Source: Parachlorella kessleri | Taxonomy: Eukaryota > Chlorophyta > Trebouxiophyceae > Chlorellales > Chlorellaceae | Reading direction: 5' to 3' | NCBI GenBank assembly: GCA_001598975.1 | Contig: BBXU01001149.1 | Location: 1 to 64,000 of the forward strand | Length of the DNA stretch: 64,000 nucleotides | In this document: piece after piece, positions 35,157 through 46,461 of the stretch | Layout of the letters: every line of letters starts with the position of its first letter | How positions within the stretch are numbered: position 1 is the first letter of the stretch | Position numbers and translations under genes: made by a program | The notes under the pieces: model-generated | What the model saw: the letters and a program-made list of their open reading frames with translations, nothing else | Told to the model about the DNA's origin: nothing | The model's database searches: none

Positions 35157-38100
35157 TCAGAGCGTGACCTTGTGAATCATGGACTCCTTCTGTATCTGCT
35201 GGCAGGTTTTCTCTACCGTCTCTAGCAGCTTGGCGATGCTGCGGCTCCACTTGTTCAACGCCTCAACGGGTCCTGCACGGTGGCTAAACCTGCAGGCAGG
35301 CACATGCCAGTAGCTCTAAAGAACCTTCCAATTTGGTTCCAAGTGTGAGCACCATGGATACAGTACTTATACCTCGCAACAATTGTAGCAGTACAGGTGC
35401 GCGTTGTATGCCTGCCATATGTTCTTTCCACAATATGCCAAAGATTACTGGCGTAGCCGCTGCCCTGCCAACACCGTTGGCCAAGACTTGAAACGGGGCA
35501 ACAGCCGAAGGTCCCCAGCACTTGCACCGGCCCCACCTGACAACGCCTGCAGGTCGGTCGATTTTGGCCTCTAGGGCCTTGCCCACCACCATCTCCGACA
35601 GCTGCTTCTCAGCCTGTATGACACACAGAGATTTAGTGGACTTTCAGCCAAAAGGTGCGGCCATAAAGCAGTGCCTGACAGGGGATTCTGCATGCTCAAC
35701 CGAGGGTTGCCTCCTGCCTCCTATATACTGCACAGCTCCTTCCTGGCGCACCTAGCCAAATACACACCAACGCACAGCAAAGGAGAACCTGCCTAATCCA
35801 ACCTCAATGTGTCACCCCAACACACTCCCACCGACCTCGTCTTGTGTGAGGTCCAGGATTTGGCCCAGCCGCTGCATAGTGATCCGGCGATAATACCTGC
35901 AAGTGTCACACAAGCAGTGCCATGGCGCAGCGTCATGCTATGGCCACCCAGGCAATACATCGACATTTAATGCAATCTTTGAGAGGACACCACCAAAGTG
36001 CATAACGAGAAGTTAAATGGAAGACCAACCCGAGTACCCTGCTGCATAAGGTATCACTGCTGAGCACCTTATCCTTGCTATCCTTGCACAGGGGCGCAAC
36101 TTGCAGTCTGGTCTGGTTTCACCTTGCAGCGTATTGCCACTGGCACCCTCTGGCCCTGCTAACACAGACAGAAACGCCAGAAATGTGGGTAGGGGAGGTG
36201 CCTACTCACTTGCTCACAACCAGGATGTTGTGCTCAATGACTCGCAGCTTGAAGTCGTCCCGCCGCCGCTGGCCGTCCTCCCCGGCGAAAATGTCGGCAT
36301 GCGCGTCCATCTCGCCCGCATACTGCCCGCTGATAGCGCTCCACCACACGACCTGCGGGAAGCAGGGTTGATTGGCGTAGAGTTCAAGACTCCTAAGACC
36401 TACCTGGTTACTAAGTAGCAAGTAGGCAGAGGAGAGCAGGTCCAGTTTGCGGTAAAAAACATACAGAGGACATCACCTACAGGTGCTCGCCGACCAATGA
36501 TCCCAAGAAGGACGGCCTTCAAGGGTGTGGCATTCCTGGCTTGGGCTTGGGGTTCATCCCTCACAAGTGCAACACCGCAAAGCGCAGCAGCTCAGCCGCG
36601 TGCAGATACCACTGTGCATCTTACTGCGCCACGCCCACCTCCTTGTTATCAAACTGCTGCAGCAGCTCCTTGTAGGGCTTGAGCTCGTCCAAGCGCTTGT
36701 CAGCCAGCGTGTTGGTTAGAAGCGTAATCTGGTGGGAGTCGGTGGGCGCGAGCACCACGTACCAGCAGATCTTTTGCAGCACCTGTGCCAGCAATGGGCA
36801 CATGACGGGATAAGCCCACCAAAGTCAGTATCCGAGGTAGTGGAAGTCGGATAAAGCCAGCGCCACATACTACTAGAGCTTCCACAAGACTTCCAACGGC
36901 AAGTGAGACAGCACTCTTGTGAGCTGTGCTCTGCCACAATGTGCTAGCAGGTCCCCATGCAAGGGCATTGTAGTCCAGTGGGTAGGGCGCTTCGCCTAGA
37001 CAGCAACCTGCCCAGTAGCAGATAGGGCTAACAAAAGTAGTATGGAGTAATGATATCAAGCAGCACGGCACCACCCTCCTTCCAGCGGCCAGCACCCTAC
37101 TCGCCAGAGCTGTCTGGTGACCTGCCTGCCCAGCAACACTTGCTCCATACATGAAAGTAGAGTTGTACTGAAAAGGTGAGGCACCAACCTCCTTCCAGCG
37201 GCCCATGTAATGGTGGGCCGAGGGTGTCCGGGCACTGCGCAGCAGCAGCCGTGACTAACAGAAACTAGTTTGGCGGATGGAGCACTGAGGCACCCACCTC
37301 CTTCCCGCGGCCGGCGTCCTGCTGGCTGTGACCTGGCTAAACAGTTGCTCCAAGTAGGAAAAGAGTGCTAAAATGTGTGAGGCCCCCACCTCCTTCCAGC
37401 GGCCGGCGTCCTGCTGGACCGAGGGCGTCTCGTACACTGCCCGGTAGCAGCGGCAGATCTCCAGGTAGTCGTGCATGTGGGAGTAGTACCGAATCATTGC
37501 CGCGTAGTACTGCAGCTTGAGCTCCTCAAGGGAGGGGGTGCCCTGCACGCAGTGAAAGGGTGACTAATGAGTAGCGCATGGAGGCGTAGTACCGGATCAT
37601 GGCCGCGTAGTACTGCAGCTTGAGCTCCTCAAGGGAGGGGGTGCCCTGCACGCAGCAACAGGGTTGGCGTGTGAAGGCAGAGCAGCGGATGATGATGACC
37701 CGGTACTGCAGCTGGAGCTCATCCAAGGAGGACTCTTTGTGGCTAGGCAGCGGAGCCAGCAAAACCGGGCTCCCCCTCCTGCGAGCCCCTTCTTCTCTAT
37801 TCATCTGCAGCCAGTCATGACTCACCTCCTCGGGCGCCTCGATAGCAGTGCCCTCAATGCCGATCTCCCCTTCCTGCTCACCCTTCTTCTTCTGCTCAGC
37901 GAATGCACGCGGGCTGATCTTCTTGGACAAGATCTGCGCAGCGCGATACCCAGGGGAGTGAGGGAGGAGTCAAGCTGGCTGGTTGGCAAGTGTAGGCTGC
38001 TGCGGCAGAACTTTGATGGACCGCAAGACTTGTGATGGGGTGTATCAAAGGGCTGCTGCTGGGCATCACAACCACTAATATGGTCCGGGCTTGGGTGCAC

Positions 38101-40243
38101 ACATGGTCCCTGCTGTGCCATCATAAGCCTTAAAGCCACTTAGCCCTCCAAGCCACACAAGCCCTACACAGACCTGCACGCACCCTTACATCACCCTAAG
38201 AGCCTCCTTGGCAGCAGGCAGGAGTCCGCGCACCTGTGCTCGCACAAAGTCCTTCCTGTCCAGGCAGAGCCGCACTTGTTCCAGGATATATGCCACCTTC
38301 TCGCTCTTGGCCATCGCACCAAACGTCTCCTGTCGCAGGATAGGCGGAAGCAGAAGACAAACCCTTGTCACACAACGATGTGGAGTCCTCAGTTCAAGCA
38401 ACATCCCCTGCACCCCCAAGGTGTACGCCACCTTCTGGCTCTGGCCAACGCACCCCAATGCTCCCTGCGGACAAAGGAGAGGCCCACTCGTGGTAGTTTT
38501 TGCCTTTGCTCTTCTGCACGCCCAGCCCACCCAGGGTCCTGCATGGCTATCAGAACCTGCATGTCTGCTACTTCAAAGAGTCAAGGTAGCGCACACTCTG
38601 TACAGCAGCCAAGGCATCCCTCTCCGCAGAGACCGACGCCTCTGCTAGGGACTATCCCAATGCTGCACTGGCATCTTCGACGGGATGGATGTCATCCACA
38701 ACACTGGATAAGGAAGTTGCTTGGCCTTGCCCAGCGCCGCCAGCGCTCACACTGCCGCCTCCAGCGGCCTGTAACTGAAAGGAAGCTTACATGCAGACGC
38801 ACGTCTGGCCTGCCTCCCATATCACCTCATATGACTCATCAGCCGACTCACCACCGGCACTTCCTGCAGGATCTCCGCCGCCTCCTGTATGTTGCCCTCC
38901 TCCTCCTTCATCTTGGCCAGCTGCTTGGTCAGGCGGGCGCGCTCAATCTCCACATAGATCTGCACAAAGATGGAAAGTGCAGGCCTAGCCTCACCTCGCG
39001 TGGCCTGGGTTGACGCATACCCTGACACACTGGCATAAAAAGCATGGGCTCCACCAAGAGCTGACTGACAACCAAGAGGGGAAGTACATATGACTCTCAC
39101 GAGATGCACTGAACCAGAAGCGAAAGTGGTCAGCCTTGTTCCACAACCATCGGGCTTTGCTGGCTTATAAAGGGTTACCAGCCACCTGGCGCCTGGCGCG
39201 CTAAAAACTGTCAGTAGGGGATTGTGTGCAAGCAAGAGCGCACCTTTCCCTCTGTCAGTGTCTGGAGCGTCTTGATGAGCTCCACCCGTGTGGCCTGGTC
39301 AGGCGTCTGGGGTATGTAGCCCATGGCCTGCCGTACCATGGACTGTACCGCCTGCTTCAGCTGGCCGCGCCGCTTGGACAGCAGCTGCACATACTCCTGC
39401 ACCTGCTTCCAGTCGCGCGCCTCAAAGTAGATCTGCAGGCATTGGCAGGCATGTGCAGCGCCACGTCAGGACATGGCACAGAGCGCAAGGGCAATCTGTG
39501 GTCTGTGCACATAAATACACGGGGTGATGTGATGTCCTTCAAACCCAGGCAGTACTCTCAAGCAGACATGCTGCATGCTTCCAGACGCACAGCACAGCAC
39601 ATGCAACAACGGGAGTCACAGCCGAGGGGTTCTGGTGTCAATTCCCTTGTCCACTCCCAGCATGAGTCCTCTCAGCAACCGCCGCCCCTGTCCTTGCGGT
39701 GGCATCTCAACATCGGCAATACTCCCTCCTCCCTAGGACCTCGGACGAAGGTTGAAGAATTTGCAGCTGTTGCAAATGTAGGCGCTGATAAGATGAGGCT
39801 CTTTTCAGCAGCTGAGCTTGTGCAGCACGGTATCAAGGGCATGCTTCAGGCAGTGGACGCGGTAGGAGCGGGTAGCACGCCAGCAGAGGCAACCCAGTGA
39901 CATGATGAACTGCATTTGCTCAAGGCAAAAGCGTCCACCATCCAACACTTCACATAAAGCTGCGTCCCTCCCTTTGACCTGCACTCTTTTAGCAACGCAC
40001 CTCCAGTATCGCTGTGCAGGCCATCTTAGTCCCCACGACATCCTCCGCCACCCGTTGCTGCTTCTCAATATTCAGCAGGCCATCGACTGCCTCCTGCGCC
40101 TTGCCCTGCTTCGCAAGCTGCCGCAGGGCGGCCACATCGCTCTCGATTTTGGCATGGTCAATCTCTTGGGCCTTGCCTTGCAGCTCTGCTGCCTGATTGT
40201 CGGTCTCCATCTTAACATCTTCTGCGTCTAAAGGTGCCTCCAT
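35157..40243 (-). CDS. 26S proteasome regulatory (lid) subunit RPN5 / PSMD12
   Basis: About eleven exons encode a PCI-domain subunit of the 19S lid. It starts [15 protein letters not shown] at 40243, near the first in-frame ATG. Family blocks follow in order: [131 protein letters not shown], and in the PCI part [20 protein letters not shown] and [16 protein letters not shown]. It ends with ESMIHKVTL and TGA at 35157. RPN5 helps assemble the lid around RPN11. Three exon junctions are surrounded by decayed tandem copies of themselves (37073-37420, 37487-37733, 38282-38476), and a tRNA-like fragment lies in an intron near 36971. It shares a 361-bp divergent upstream region with QCR6. Confidence 0.95.
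36971..36999 (+). other. tRNA-like fragment (A-box/D-arm only) in an RPN5 intron
   Basis: TAGTCCAGTGGGTAGGGCGC followed by TTCGCC resembles the D-arm and internal A-box of eukaryotic tRNAs. No matching acceptor stem, T-arm or B-box (GGTTCGANTCC) is found downstream. It is at most a tRNA relic or the head of a decayed SINE, or chance. Confidence 0.35.
37073..37420. repeat. Four degenerate copies of an RPN5 exon 3' end with its donor site
   Basis: The block ACCTCCTTCC(A/C)(G)CGGCC occurs at about 37075, 37190, 37300 and 37388 (plus-strand view), about 100-115 bp apart. The copy at 37388 is the real end of the exon ...DAGRWKE plus its GT donor; the other three lie in the following intron. Flanking words such as TTGCTCCA and GTGAGGC(A/C)CC recur with them. 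Confidence 0.8.
37487..37733. repeat. Three tandem copies of an RPN5 exon 5' end with its acceptor site
   Basis: The true exon start ([20 protein letters not shown], about 37487-37552) is repeated nearly exactly at 37593-37657, and in a more diverged form at about 37687-37733 ([15 protein letters not shown]). The nearest copy keeps the CAG acceptor and reading frame for about 20 residues. Confidence 0.92.
38282..38476. repeat. Duplicated RPN5 exon fragment ([14 protein letters not shown] region)
   Basis: Exonic 38282-38343 (TGCCACCTTCTCGCTCTTGG and onward) reappears in diverged form at about 38419-38476 (CGCCACCTTCTGGCTCTGG and onward) in the adjacent intron. Confidence 0.75.
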
Positions 40244-40604
40244 CTTTTTTTCTCTGCTCTGCGCAGCTGATCAAGGAACGGGGCAACTTGCAGAAAATGA
40301 TGGGCTGATCAGTTGTTGTCACCAAAGCTCTAGTATGTCAACCACTTCAATAATGCAGTGATGGTTGCCATAATACATCGTATTGCTCTTGGCGAGGAGT
40401 TTTCCCGGGAACCACCAGGCCAAGCATGCACAGCACCACCTGGCCTCCCACTTCTTGGGGTAAAAGCCCCAACGCAACATCCAAAGCTCCAGCCAGGCCT
40501 GATATTGCTGCTAGGTTTGGGTCCCAGCGCAAGAGCGAAGGGTGTGGCTTGCCAGAGGGGGCTGCAGACCCCGACCTCGCGGAGCTTTAGCCTAGGGAGC
40601 AGCT
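40244..40604. promoter_or_regulatory. Divergent upstream region of RPN5 (-) and QCR6 (+)
   Basis: Both start codons face away from this 361-bp stretch, so it must hold both promoters and 5' UTRs. No TATA box or known proteasome-control motif could be pointed out by eye. Confidence 0.5.
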
Positions 40605-41336
40605 ATGAGTGACGAAGTGGTCAACCCCACTATTGAGGCTGAGGAGGAGTGCAAGTGAGTGCGCTCGCTAGCCGCTGCCTCATGACAACGATGGAAGCAG
40701 CATTACCCTGGTGTATCGCCAGCCAACACAACTGGGCTTGGTATACTGCTGCAGGCCTAAATGCATTCGGCACTGGATTGAGTACCAGGTAAGGGGGTTC
40801 CCTTTGTGCCTTTCTTATGGCCCCAAGCTGAGCAGTTTGGGGCTTAACGCCCGGTGCTTTTGTGTGGTCCTTTGCTGGCTACTTTTGCATTTTGCACATC
40901 AACTGTGTGCACCGCCTCGACGAGCAGCTTGCCCGACATCCGCCGGCTTGTGGGACTGCAGGAGTGCGCCAAGCGTATTGAGAGTGATGCCACAGGCGAG
41001 GCTCACTGTACCGGGCAGGTGAGATACGTGTGTTGCAGGCTGGCGTCGTTGGTCAGTTGGGCAGACCCTCTTCAGGCAAAGCATGAAGGAAAGTTAGGAT
41101 GACGAGCCGCAGTCCTGGCCATGACGTATATGTGCAGCTGCATACAAGCTGAGGCGTTCAGATGGCAAGTTGCCTGCCTGTTGATGCTACGTGAGAGCCA
41201 CAATGCCAGTGAGATGGTTGGGACAGGCATAGTGGCCAGCCTAACCCTCCTGCTCCCCCTTGGCCTGCAGTTTTTTGACTACTGGCACTGCATAGACAAG
41301 TGTGCGGCCCCCAAGGTCTTCTCCAAGCTCAAGTGA
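40605..41336 (+). CDS. Mitochondrial complex III hinge protein (QCR6/UQCRH), 68 aa
   Basis: Four exons splice to a 68-residue acidic, cysteine-rich protein: MSDEVVNPTIEAEEECK, PKCIRHWIEYQ, ECAKRIESDATGEAHCTGQ, FFDYWHCIDKCAAPKVFSKL K. The HCTGQ-FDYW-C-DKC pattern is diagnostic of the QCR6/UQCRH hinge subunit of the cytochrome bc1 complex. That subunit sits on the intermembrane-space side and helps cytochrome c1 interact with cytochrome c; paired cysteines form disulfides. I placed the third exon at the acceptor GACTGCAG before GAGTGCGCC because this joins in phase with WIEYQ and matches the family without a gap. The open frame continuing 5' of that point is intron. Confidence 0.92.
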
Positions 41337-42880
41337 GCCGCGCAGCTGGTTTGCTGTGGAAGGCCGCGTCTTGATGGAGCTGCGTCTGCAGCACTCCTTG
41401 CTTCGTAATGTGGGCAGTTGTTGAAGCCGGCACGTGAGCTGAAGAAGTGCCTGGCGGGGTGCCAGTTGTGGACGGGATGCTCGCCTGAGCCCCCGGAGGC
41501 GCCGGTGTGACAGCACAGCTTGTTCCCAAGGCTGGCAGCTGATAGTTGCATATCCAACAAGGCCCTGAGGGCATTTGAATGAGATGTTGGCAGCTTACCC
41601 AGTCTTCTGAATCCTATGGGCGAATTGTTATGGTAATAATGTCGGTTTTGCGAGTCCGGAGTCAAGAAAACCCAAGGGATCCACAAGGGAGTTGTGTATT
41701 TCGAAAGCACATAACTAAAGTTGATTACACTGGCCTTTCAGGCAGACCTCGTGAGAAGATCCCAGGGCAGGAATCACATCACGTGATCATCCTAGGAGGG
41801 CACACGCACCGGATGGCCCCAGGGACAGGCATTCTATCCACATGCGTGGGGCTGTGCTAAGCATAGAGATTGCATAGAGAAGGAGCAAGACGAAATTTGG
41901 GAATGAAATTTGCAAGATTATGACTTCAAGGGAGGCCTAGCAGGGCAAAGAGGCGGGCATCTCAGCCAGCACCAGGGCAGCGCCGCTCAAATCAACCAAG
42001 GGGGCACCGTTGGACAGGCCGGCCCGAAACCAATATGGCACTCCATTTTGCCAGATTAGAAACACACAGGAACACACAGGAACACGAACATTTCAAGCAG
42101 GAATGTGCGGGGCTGGGACGTCACCTGCCAATGTGGCAGGCTGCATAAGCAAGTAAAACAAGGCCGGGCATACATGGCTACAAAGTCCTGGCAAAAGAGA
42201 TACAAGAAACCGAGGGAGCGGGGCCGTGGCACTGGCTTGGCATTAGAGACCCCATGTTTGCCTGCACTATCGCCTACAGCGGAACGAGAAGACGCGTCTA
42301 CCCTGCTGTTTGCAGCAGTCACTCGCACAGCAAAAGGTTTTGGTTTTGTTCAGTTTAGGCACCACCTTCCTGACCTCCTCCTGCCTGCCTAAGCCTAGCT
42401 TTAGCTCGGTTTGGAGACATCTATGGGCTTAAACACTTCATGACAGTCCACGGCTATGCCCTACCTGCTCGCTCTATATGCCACAGCAGACAACAACCTA
42501 CCCGACTCCTCTAGAGGAAGTGTTAAGTAAGCAAGCAAGATTGGTAGTTCGAGGTTACTTGTACCCCCCGCTCTGGCAGTGGGCACAACATCGCAGGCCT
42601 ACTGACTGGCTGGCAGCTGCCTACTCCTTGCTCTGCAGTGATGAAAGGGACAAGGTTAGCGTCAAGGTCCGTTCAAGGCCATATGGGTTGCCTGCTATTC
42701 TATCGTCAGGTAAGGTGACGCAGCTCTCCGACATATGGTGAGCTGTTCTACAGTCCCCTCAGCAGCACCTCAGTGAGGCTTGTGGTATGGCAAATGATTC
42801 AGCATTCCATCGGCTGACAAGTCATAATGGCAGCAATAGCAGCATGGACAGCCCAACTAAACCCACAAGGACAACCACAG
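41337..42880. other. Convergent intergenic region, about 1.5 kb
   Basis: This separates the stop codons of QCR6 (+) and the MTFP1-like gene (-). It contains a short AACACACAGG duplication near 42060-42085 and several AT-rich patches. I find no open frame with coding character, RNA gene or element. Confidence 0.5.
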
Positions 42881-44284
42881 TCAAACGCCGTCAGCTCCAG
42901 CACACGGCCTCACCGAGTGCAGGCCCAGGTGGGGGCGCAGGTGCCTGTCCATCCAGCTGTTCACCGCCTCGTCAATGTGTGGCACTGCCAGAGGTATAAG
43001 AGCTAGGCCGACAGCGCTGGGGCCAATGGTGCGCACGCGCGGCGGCAGGCGCTGGAAGCGCGACAGCAGCTTGTCGGTGCCCCACACCGCCCTGCAAGAT
43101 GGGGTCCGGGGCAGCAAACTGTCCCGCTCTCGGGCCCGCTAACGACCTACTGTCGGCCCTATAGGACCCGCTTGAGACAACTGGGGCTGATCAAGGCCTT
43201 GCCAGCGCGCCAGCTGCCTGGCTTGGGCTGGGGCCCTGAAGGGCTCGTCTGGACAGCTGGCATATTCAGCTGCATGCAGGAGGGATGCGGGGAGAGTCAC
43301 CCGCACCTGTTAATCATCACCGCTGGGACCGCCAGGGAAGCGGTGCCATGGAACACTGCGGAGTCCAGCACTGCCGCAGCCACAGGCACTGTGGTACTAT
43401 GCTGCTCCCGCACACTCCCAGCTAGGTGGTGTCTAGAGGCGGCTTGCGCTAAACACACCGCGTCCGCACAAGCGTCCACTACTGTCCGTGCAGACTCGCG
43501 CAGCGCGCTGGCTGGCAGCTGCTGTGGTCCAGACGGCTGTGCGGCGTCAGCGGTTGCAGCGGCGGGGACAGGGAGCGTGCGTAGGTATGCCTTGCGGCCC
43601 TTGTCAGCCGTGTCTGCCAGGCCGTAAGCGGCCACAATGCCGTAGCTGCAGGTGGGCATTAAGAGGTGAAGGGTTAGGGAAGAGGACCCAACAAGAAGTG
43701 GTTCAGGCCACTGAACATATGTTTGCCACAGGGTGGGTCCTAGTACTGTAACTTAGGGAAACGGGCCGTTCATCGGGGTCAGTGACCCATTCAACTACGT
43801 GGAAAGGTGATCACGGCTGTACAAATGTCTATCAGCACACAGAGGGGAGTCAAACGAGGGCAGGACTCTGCGCAGGATGGGCTACTTGCCAGCCTTGTAA
43901 GATTCCAAAACGCGCACCTGATGAGGTAGAGACGCCTGGTAATGAAGTGCTTTAAGCTCTCCCCCAGGTCACTGCAGCAGCGCAGAGGCCGTGTGAGGCC
44001 TGATGGCCGGCCTTCTAACAGCAACAGTACCTAGCCGAGGTCGCTTGCCTGGTAAAGGCTGTGTAGCGCAGCGGCGTATCCCTGAAGATATCTTTTGGGG
44101 CGACAGTCTCCTTCGGGATCTTAGCGTCCATCGGGGCCGCCTGGGTTCCCTCCGCGGCGTCACTAGATTGAACCAACACAAGTGCACTAGCGTTCAGGGC
44201 GGCTAAGCTGAAGGGGAAAGCACTGCTATTCAAAAGCCTATAGACTGACATTGTGCACTCCCTGGGAGGGGCCCTTGCTGACAT
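42881..44284 (-). CDS. Mitochondrial fission process protein 1 (MTFP1/MTP18) homologue
   Basis: Four exons code for about 280 residues. Conserved blocks are DIFRDTPLRYTAFT joined to SDLGESLKHF (RYLGYANEVGEAF in the animal family), SYGIVAAYGLADTADKGRKA, VLDSAVFHGTASLAVPAVMI, then RTIGPSAVGLALIPLAVPHI and DEAVNSWMDRHLRP. The family is an inner-mitochondrial-membrane protein acting in organelle fission and membrane integrity in animals; its algal role is unknown. An Ala/Pro/Gln-rich insertion (about 43400-43590) separates two conserved blocks. The gap-free join requires a GC donor at 44048; the nearest GT donor would add eight residues. The start is at 44284; a second ATG (MSVYRLL) about 30 bp later is also possible. 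The C-terminal residues after HLRPHL are not conserved. Confidence 0.85.
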
Positions 44285-44466
44285 TTTCGAGGCACTGGCG
44301 CGTCTTATAGGGGCGCAGACGTGGCAGGGATGGCGCGGGGGGGCAGAACAGCCAGTCTGTCCGGTCCGACTGGAATAGATTCACACCACCAAATAATTGT
44401 GGGTTGTAGCGCTGGGCGCTTACAGGGCTTCAATAGCGGTGCTGATCGACGTCTGTCTCAGTCATC
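44285..44466. promoter_or_regulatory. Short divergent upstream region of MTFP1-like (-) and NIP30 (+) genes
   Basis: Only 182 bp separate the two start codons, so the promoters must overlap or be very compact. No named element is recognised. Confidence 0.5.
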
Positions 44467-46461
44467 ATGGACAGGCGCCCGGTGGAGCTGGTCCGCGTGG
44501 AAAGGTGACTAGATAACGTTATGCAGGACCCCTCCCCTGCTGTCACGGGTGCCGGTTGTGCATTGTGTAGAATGCAGCGGTTGCACATGTCATGAAGGGA
44601 TACTTGCAAGTGGTGCACTGAGATAGCGGCAAGTATGCTTGGTGGGCACTGACACAGTGTCAGTTGGGGTCGCCCTGGGCCAACAACCTTACGCACCAGA
44701 TGGCTGAGGGGCTTCGTGCATACACTTCAGCCGCGCTCCCTGGATAACTTGCCGCACAGTACAGAACCACCGCGAAGGCAAACTCAGTACCAAATACTTC
44801 AAATACAGCCAGCAGGATCCAGCAGGCTAGCCAAAGCACATGCATCCCTGCCGCTGCATTGCAGGGAAGAGCAGTACTTTGACCGCGAGGAGGTCCTAGG
44901 CCGTGATGCAACCTCAGTGTTCCCTACAGAGGCCAAGAAAGCAGCAACACTTGACCCCGAGGCGCTCAAAGCTGCCATCGGTGGGGATCGCAAGTTCATT
45001 TCTGCCAGTGAGGTACGCAGCCAGGTGGGAACTGACAGTGGGTCTCTGCCCTCTCCTCGGCTGCGGGTCGCAGCTAATGTTAGGCGTCATGCCTGGACAG
45101 TCTTATAGTTCTGTGGCAGTCCTTGCTGGGTTACAGCTTGAAGAGTTCAAGACGGAGCGTATGCTACAGGAGTTGGGCCTGCCCTGCTGCGGGTCATAGC
45201 CTGTGGTAAGGTTTGGAAGCGCCTAAGAGCCCTTGGCAAGCCGTGCTGGGTTGCAGCTAGAGGAGATCAAAGCCAGGCGGGGGCTGACAGTAGAGGATGG
45301 CACCCTGGCCCCCTCCAAGCCACTGGCGGAGGTGCTGAGGGAGGCCAAGGAGGCAAAGGAGCAGGCCTTCCAGGACATGTGGAAGCAGATGAAGCAGGTG
45401 TGGAAACTGTGGTGGCAAGCCTGCTTACCGCCAAGGACTGGAAGAGCAGCATGCGTGCAAGCCTACCCATGCGATTTAGGTGAAGCGAATTGACGTCAGA
45501 GCATTATGTGTGCCTCAAGAGTGGCTGGGTAACGCGCAACCGAAAGTGTGAGAAGGATGAGCTGGCATGACTTGGAAATGCCGCAGTCCTTAATGAACCT
45601 GTGTGCTGCTAGCAGGGCAAGAACAGGCCGCTCGATGAGGATGAGCTTGAGTTCCTTGACAGCGTAGCCGATGCAGCAGCAGAGCAGGAGCGAGCAGTGC
45701 GGCAGCAGGAAGAGGAGGCTCTAGCAGCATTCCAGGAGGTAAGCTGGGCCTTGTGCGCAGCTTTCCTTTGCTCAGGGAGGCATGCCAATGCTATGGGCTG
45801 GACATCGCGGGTCACCTTGGGAGTCAATTCTGTCAAGGGTACCGTGAGGCAGTGGCACTGCCTTCTCTGCCACCCCCATAGCTTCATGGACATCCATGCG
45901 CAGCTTCGCTTGTCCAGGGGCTGGCATTGTGACTTGAAGGATGGCTTTCAGCTGATTGCGCATGTCGTTGATGCATATGTGCAGGCCCTCCGGGAGAGGG
46001 AGGAAGCCAAGCAAGCTGAGGAGGCTGCTAAGCAGCACCCTGCAGCAGCGGTGGCCCACAAGCCGCAGCATCAGAAGCGGCCGCTGCCGCCTGTCAAGCC
46101 CAAAGCCAAGCCCCTGGTGGTGGTGAGGCGGAGTGGCAGCAGCGGCAAAGAGAGGGCGGAGACAACAGCAGCATGCCCAGCGGGCAGCAGAGCTGGTCAG
46201 CAACAACTGAGAGGGAGTGGTGAAGGGGAGCCTGGAGGTGCTAATGCAGGACCTACCGAGGGGCCTCCTGGCAAGCGGCAGCGAGCAGAGGAGGCGGGGC
46301 AGGATGCAGTGCAGTTTGCAGGGAAGAAAGATGGCCAGGGGCAGCAAAAGGAGCAACAGAGGCCTAGCGCTGGTGGGGCATTTGAAGAAGCGGATGTTGG
46401 GCTGCCGGGGTTATTAGGCGGCTATGGCAGCGGCAGCGGCAGCGATGACAGTGATACATGA
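44467..46461 (+). CDS. NIP30 / FAM192A (PSME3-interacting) family protein
   Basis: Exon 1 (MDRRPVELVRVE, 44467-44504) joins in frame at 44865 to EEQYFDREEVLG. The NIP30 domain follows: a FISASE block, LEEIKARRGLTVEDGT, PLAEVLREAKEAKEQAF, and LDEDELEFLDSVADAAAEQE. The C-terminal half is basic and low-complexity, with KPKAKPLVVVRR, and ends in LPGLLGGYGSGSGSDDSDT, matching the acidic-serine tail of FAM192A/PIP30. In animals this nuclear protein binds the PA28-gamma proteasome activator; whether that partner exists here is unknown. A near copy of the LEEIK exon start, reading LEEFKTERML and ending in a stop codon, sits in the preceding intron at 45124-45199. Confidence 0.88.
45124..45290 (+). 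repeat. Duplicated acceptor plus exon start in the NIP30 gene
   Basis: TTGCTGGGTTACAGCTTGAA at 45122 and TGCTGGGTTGCAGCTAGAG at 45241 are copies of the same acceptor and exon start. The downstream copy gives the family-conserved LEEIKARRGLTVEDGT. The upstream copy gives LEEFKTERMLQELG and stops at 45197-45199. Confidence 0.85.

Noticed and set aside
36960..37040. Complete tRNA gene
   Set aside because: Only the D-arm/A-box half is recognisable. No T-arm, B-box or acceptor stem pairs with it.
40854..41022. Longer third exon of QCR6 (TSSLPDIRRLVGLQ before ECAKR)
   Set aside because: No phase-compatible acceptor was found. The acceptor right before GAGTGCGCC is in phase and matches the family length.
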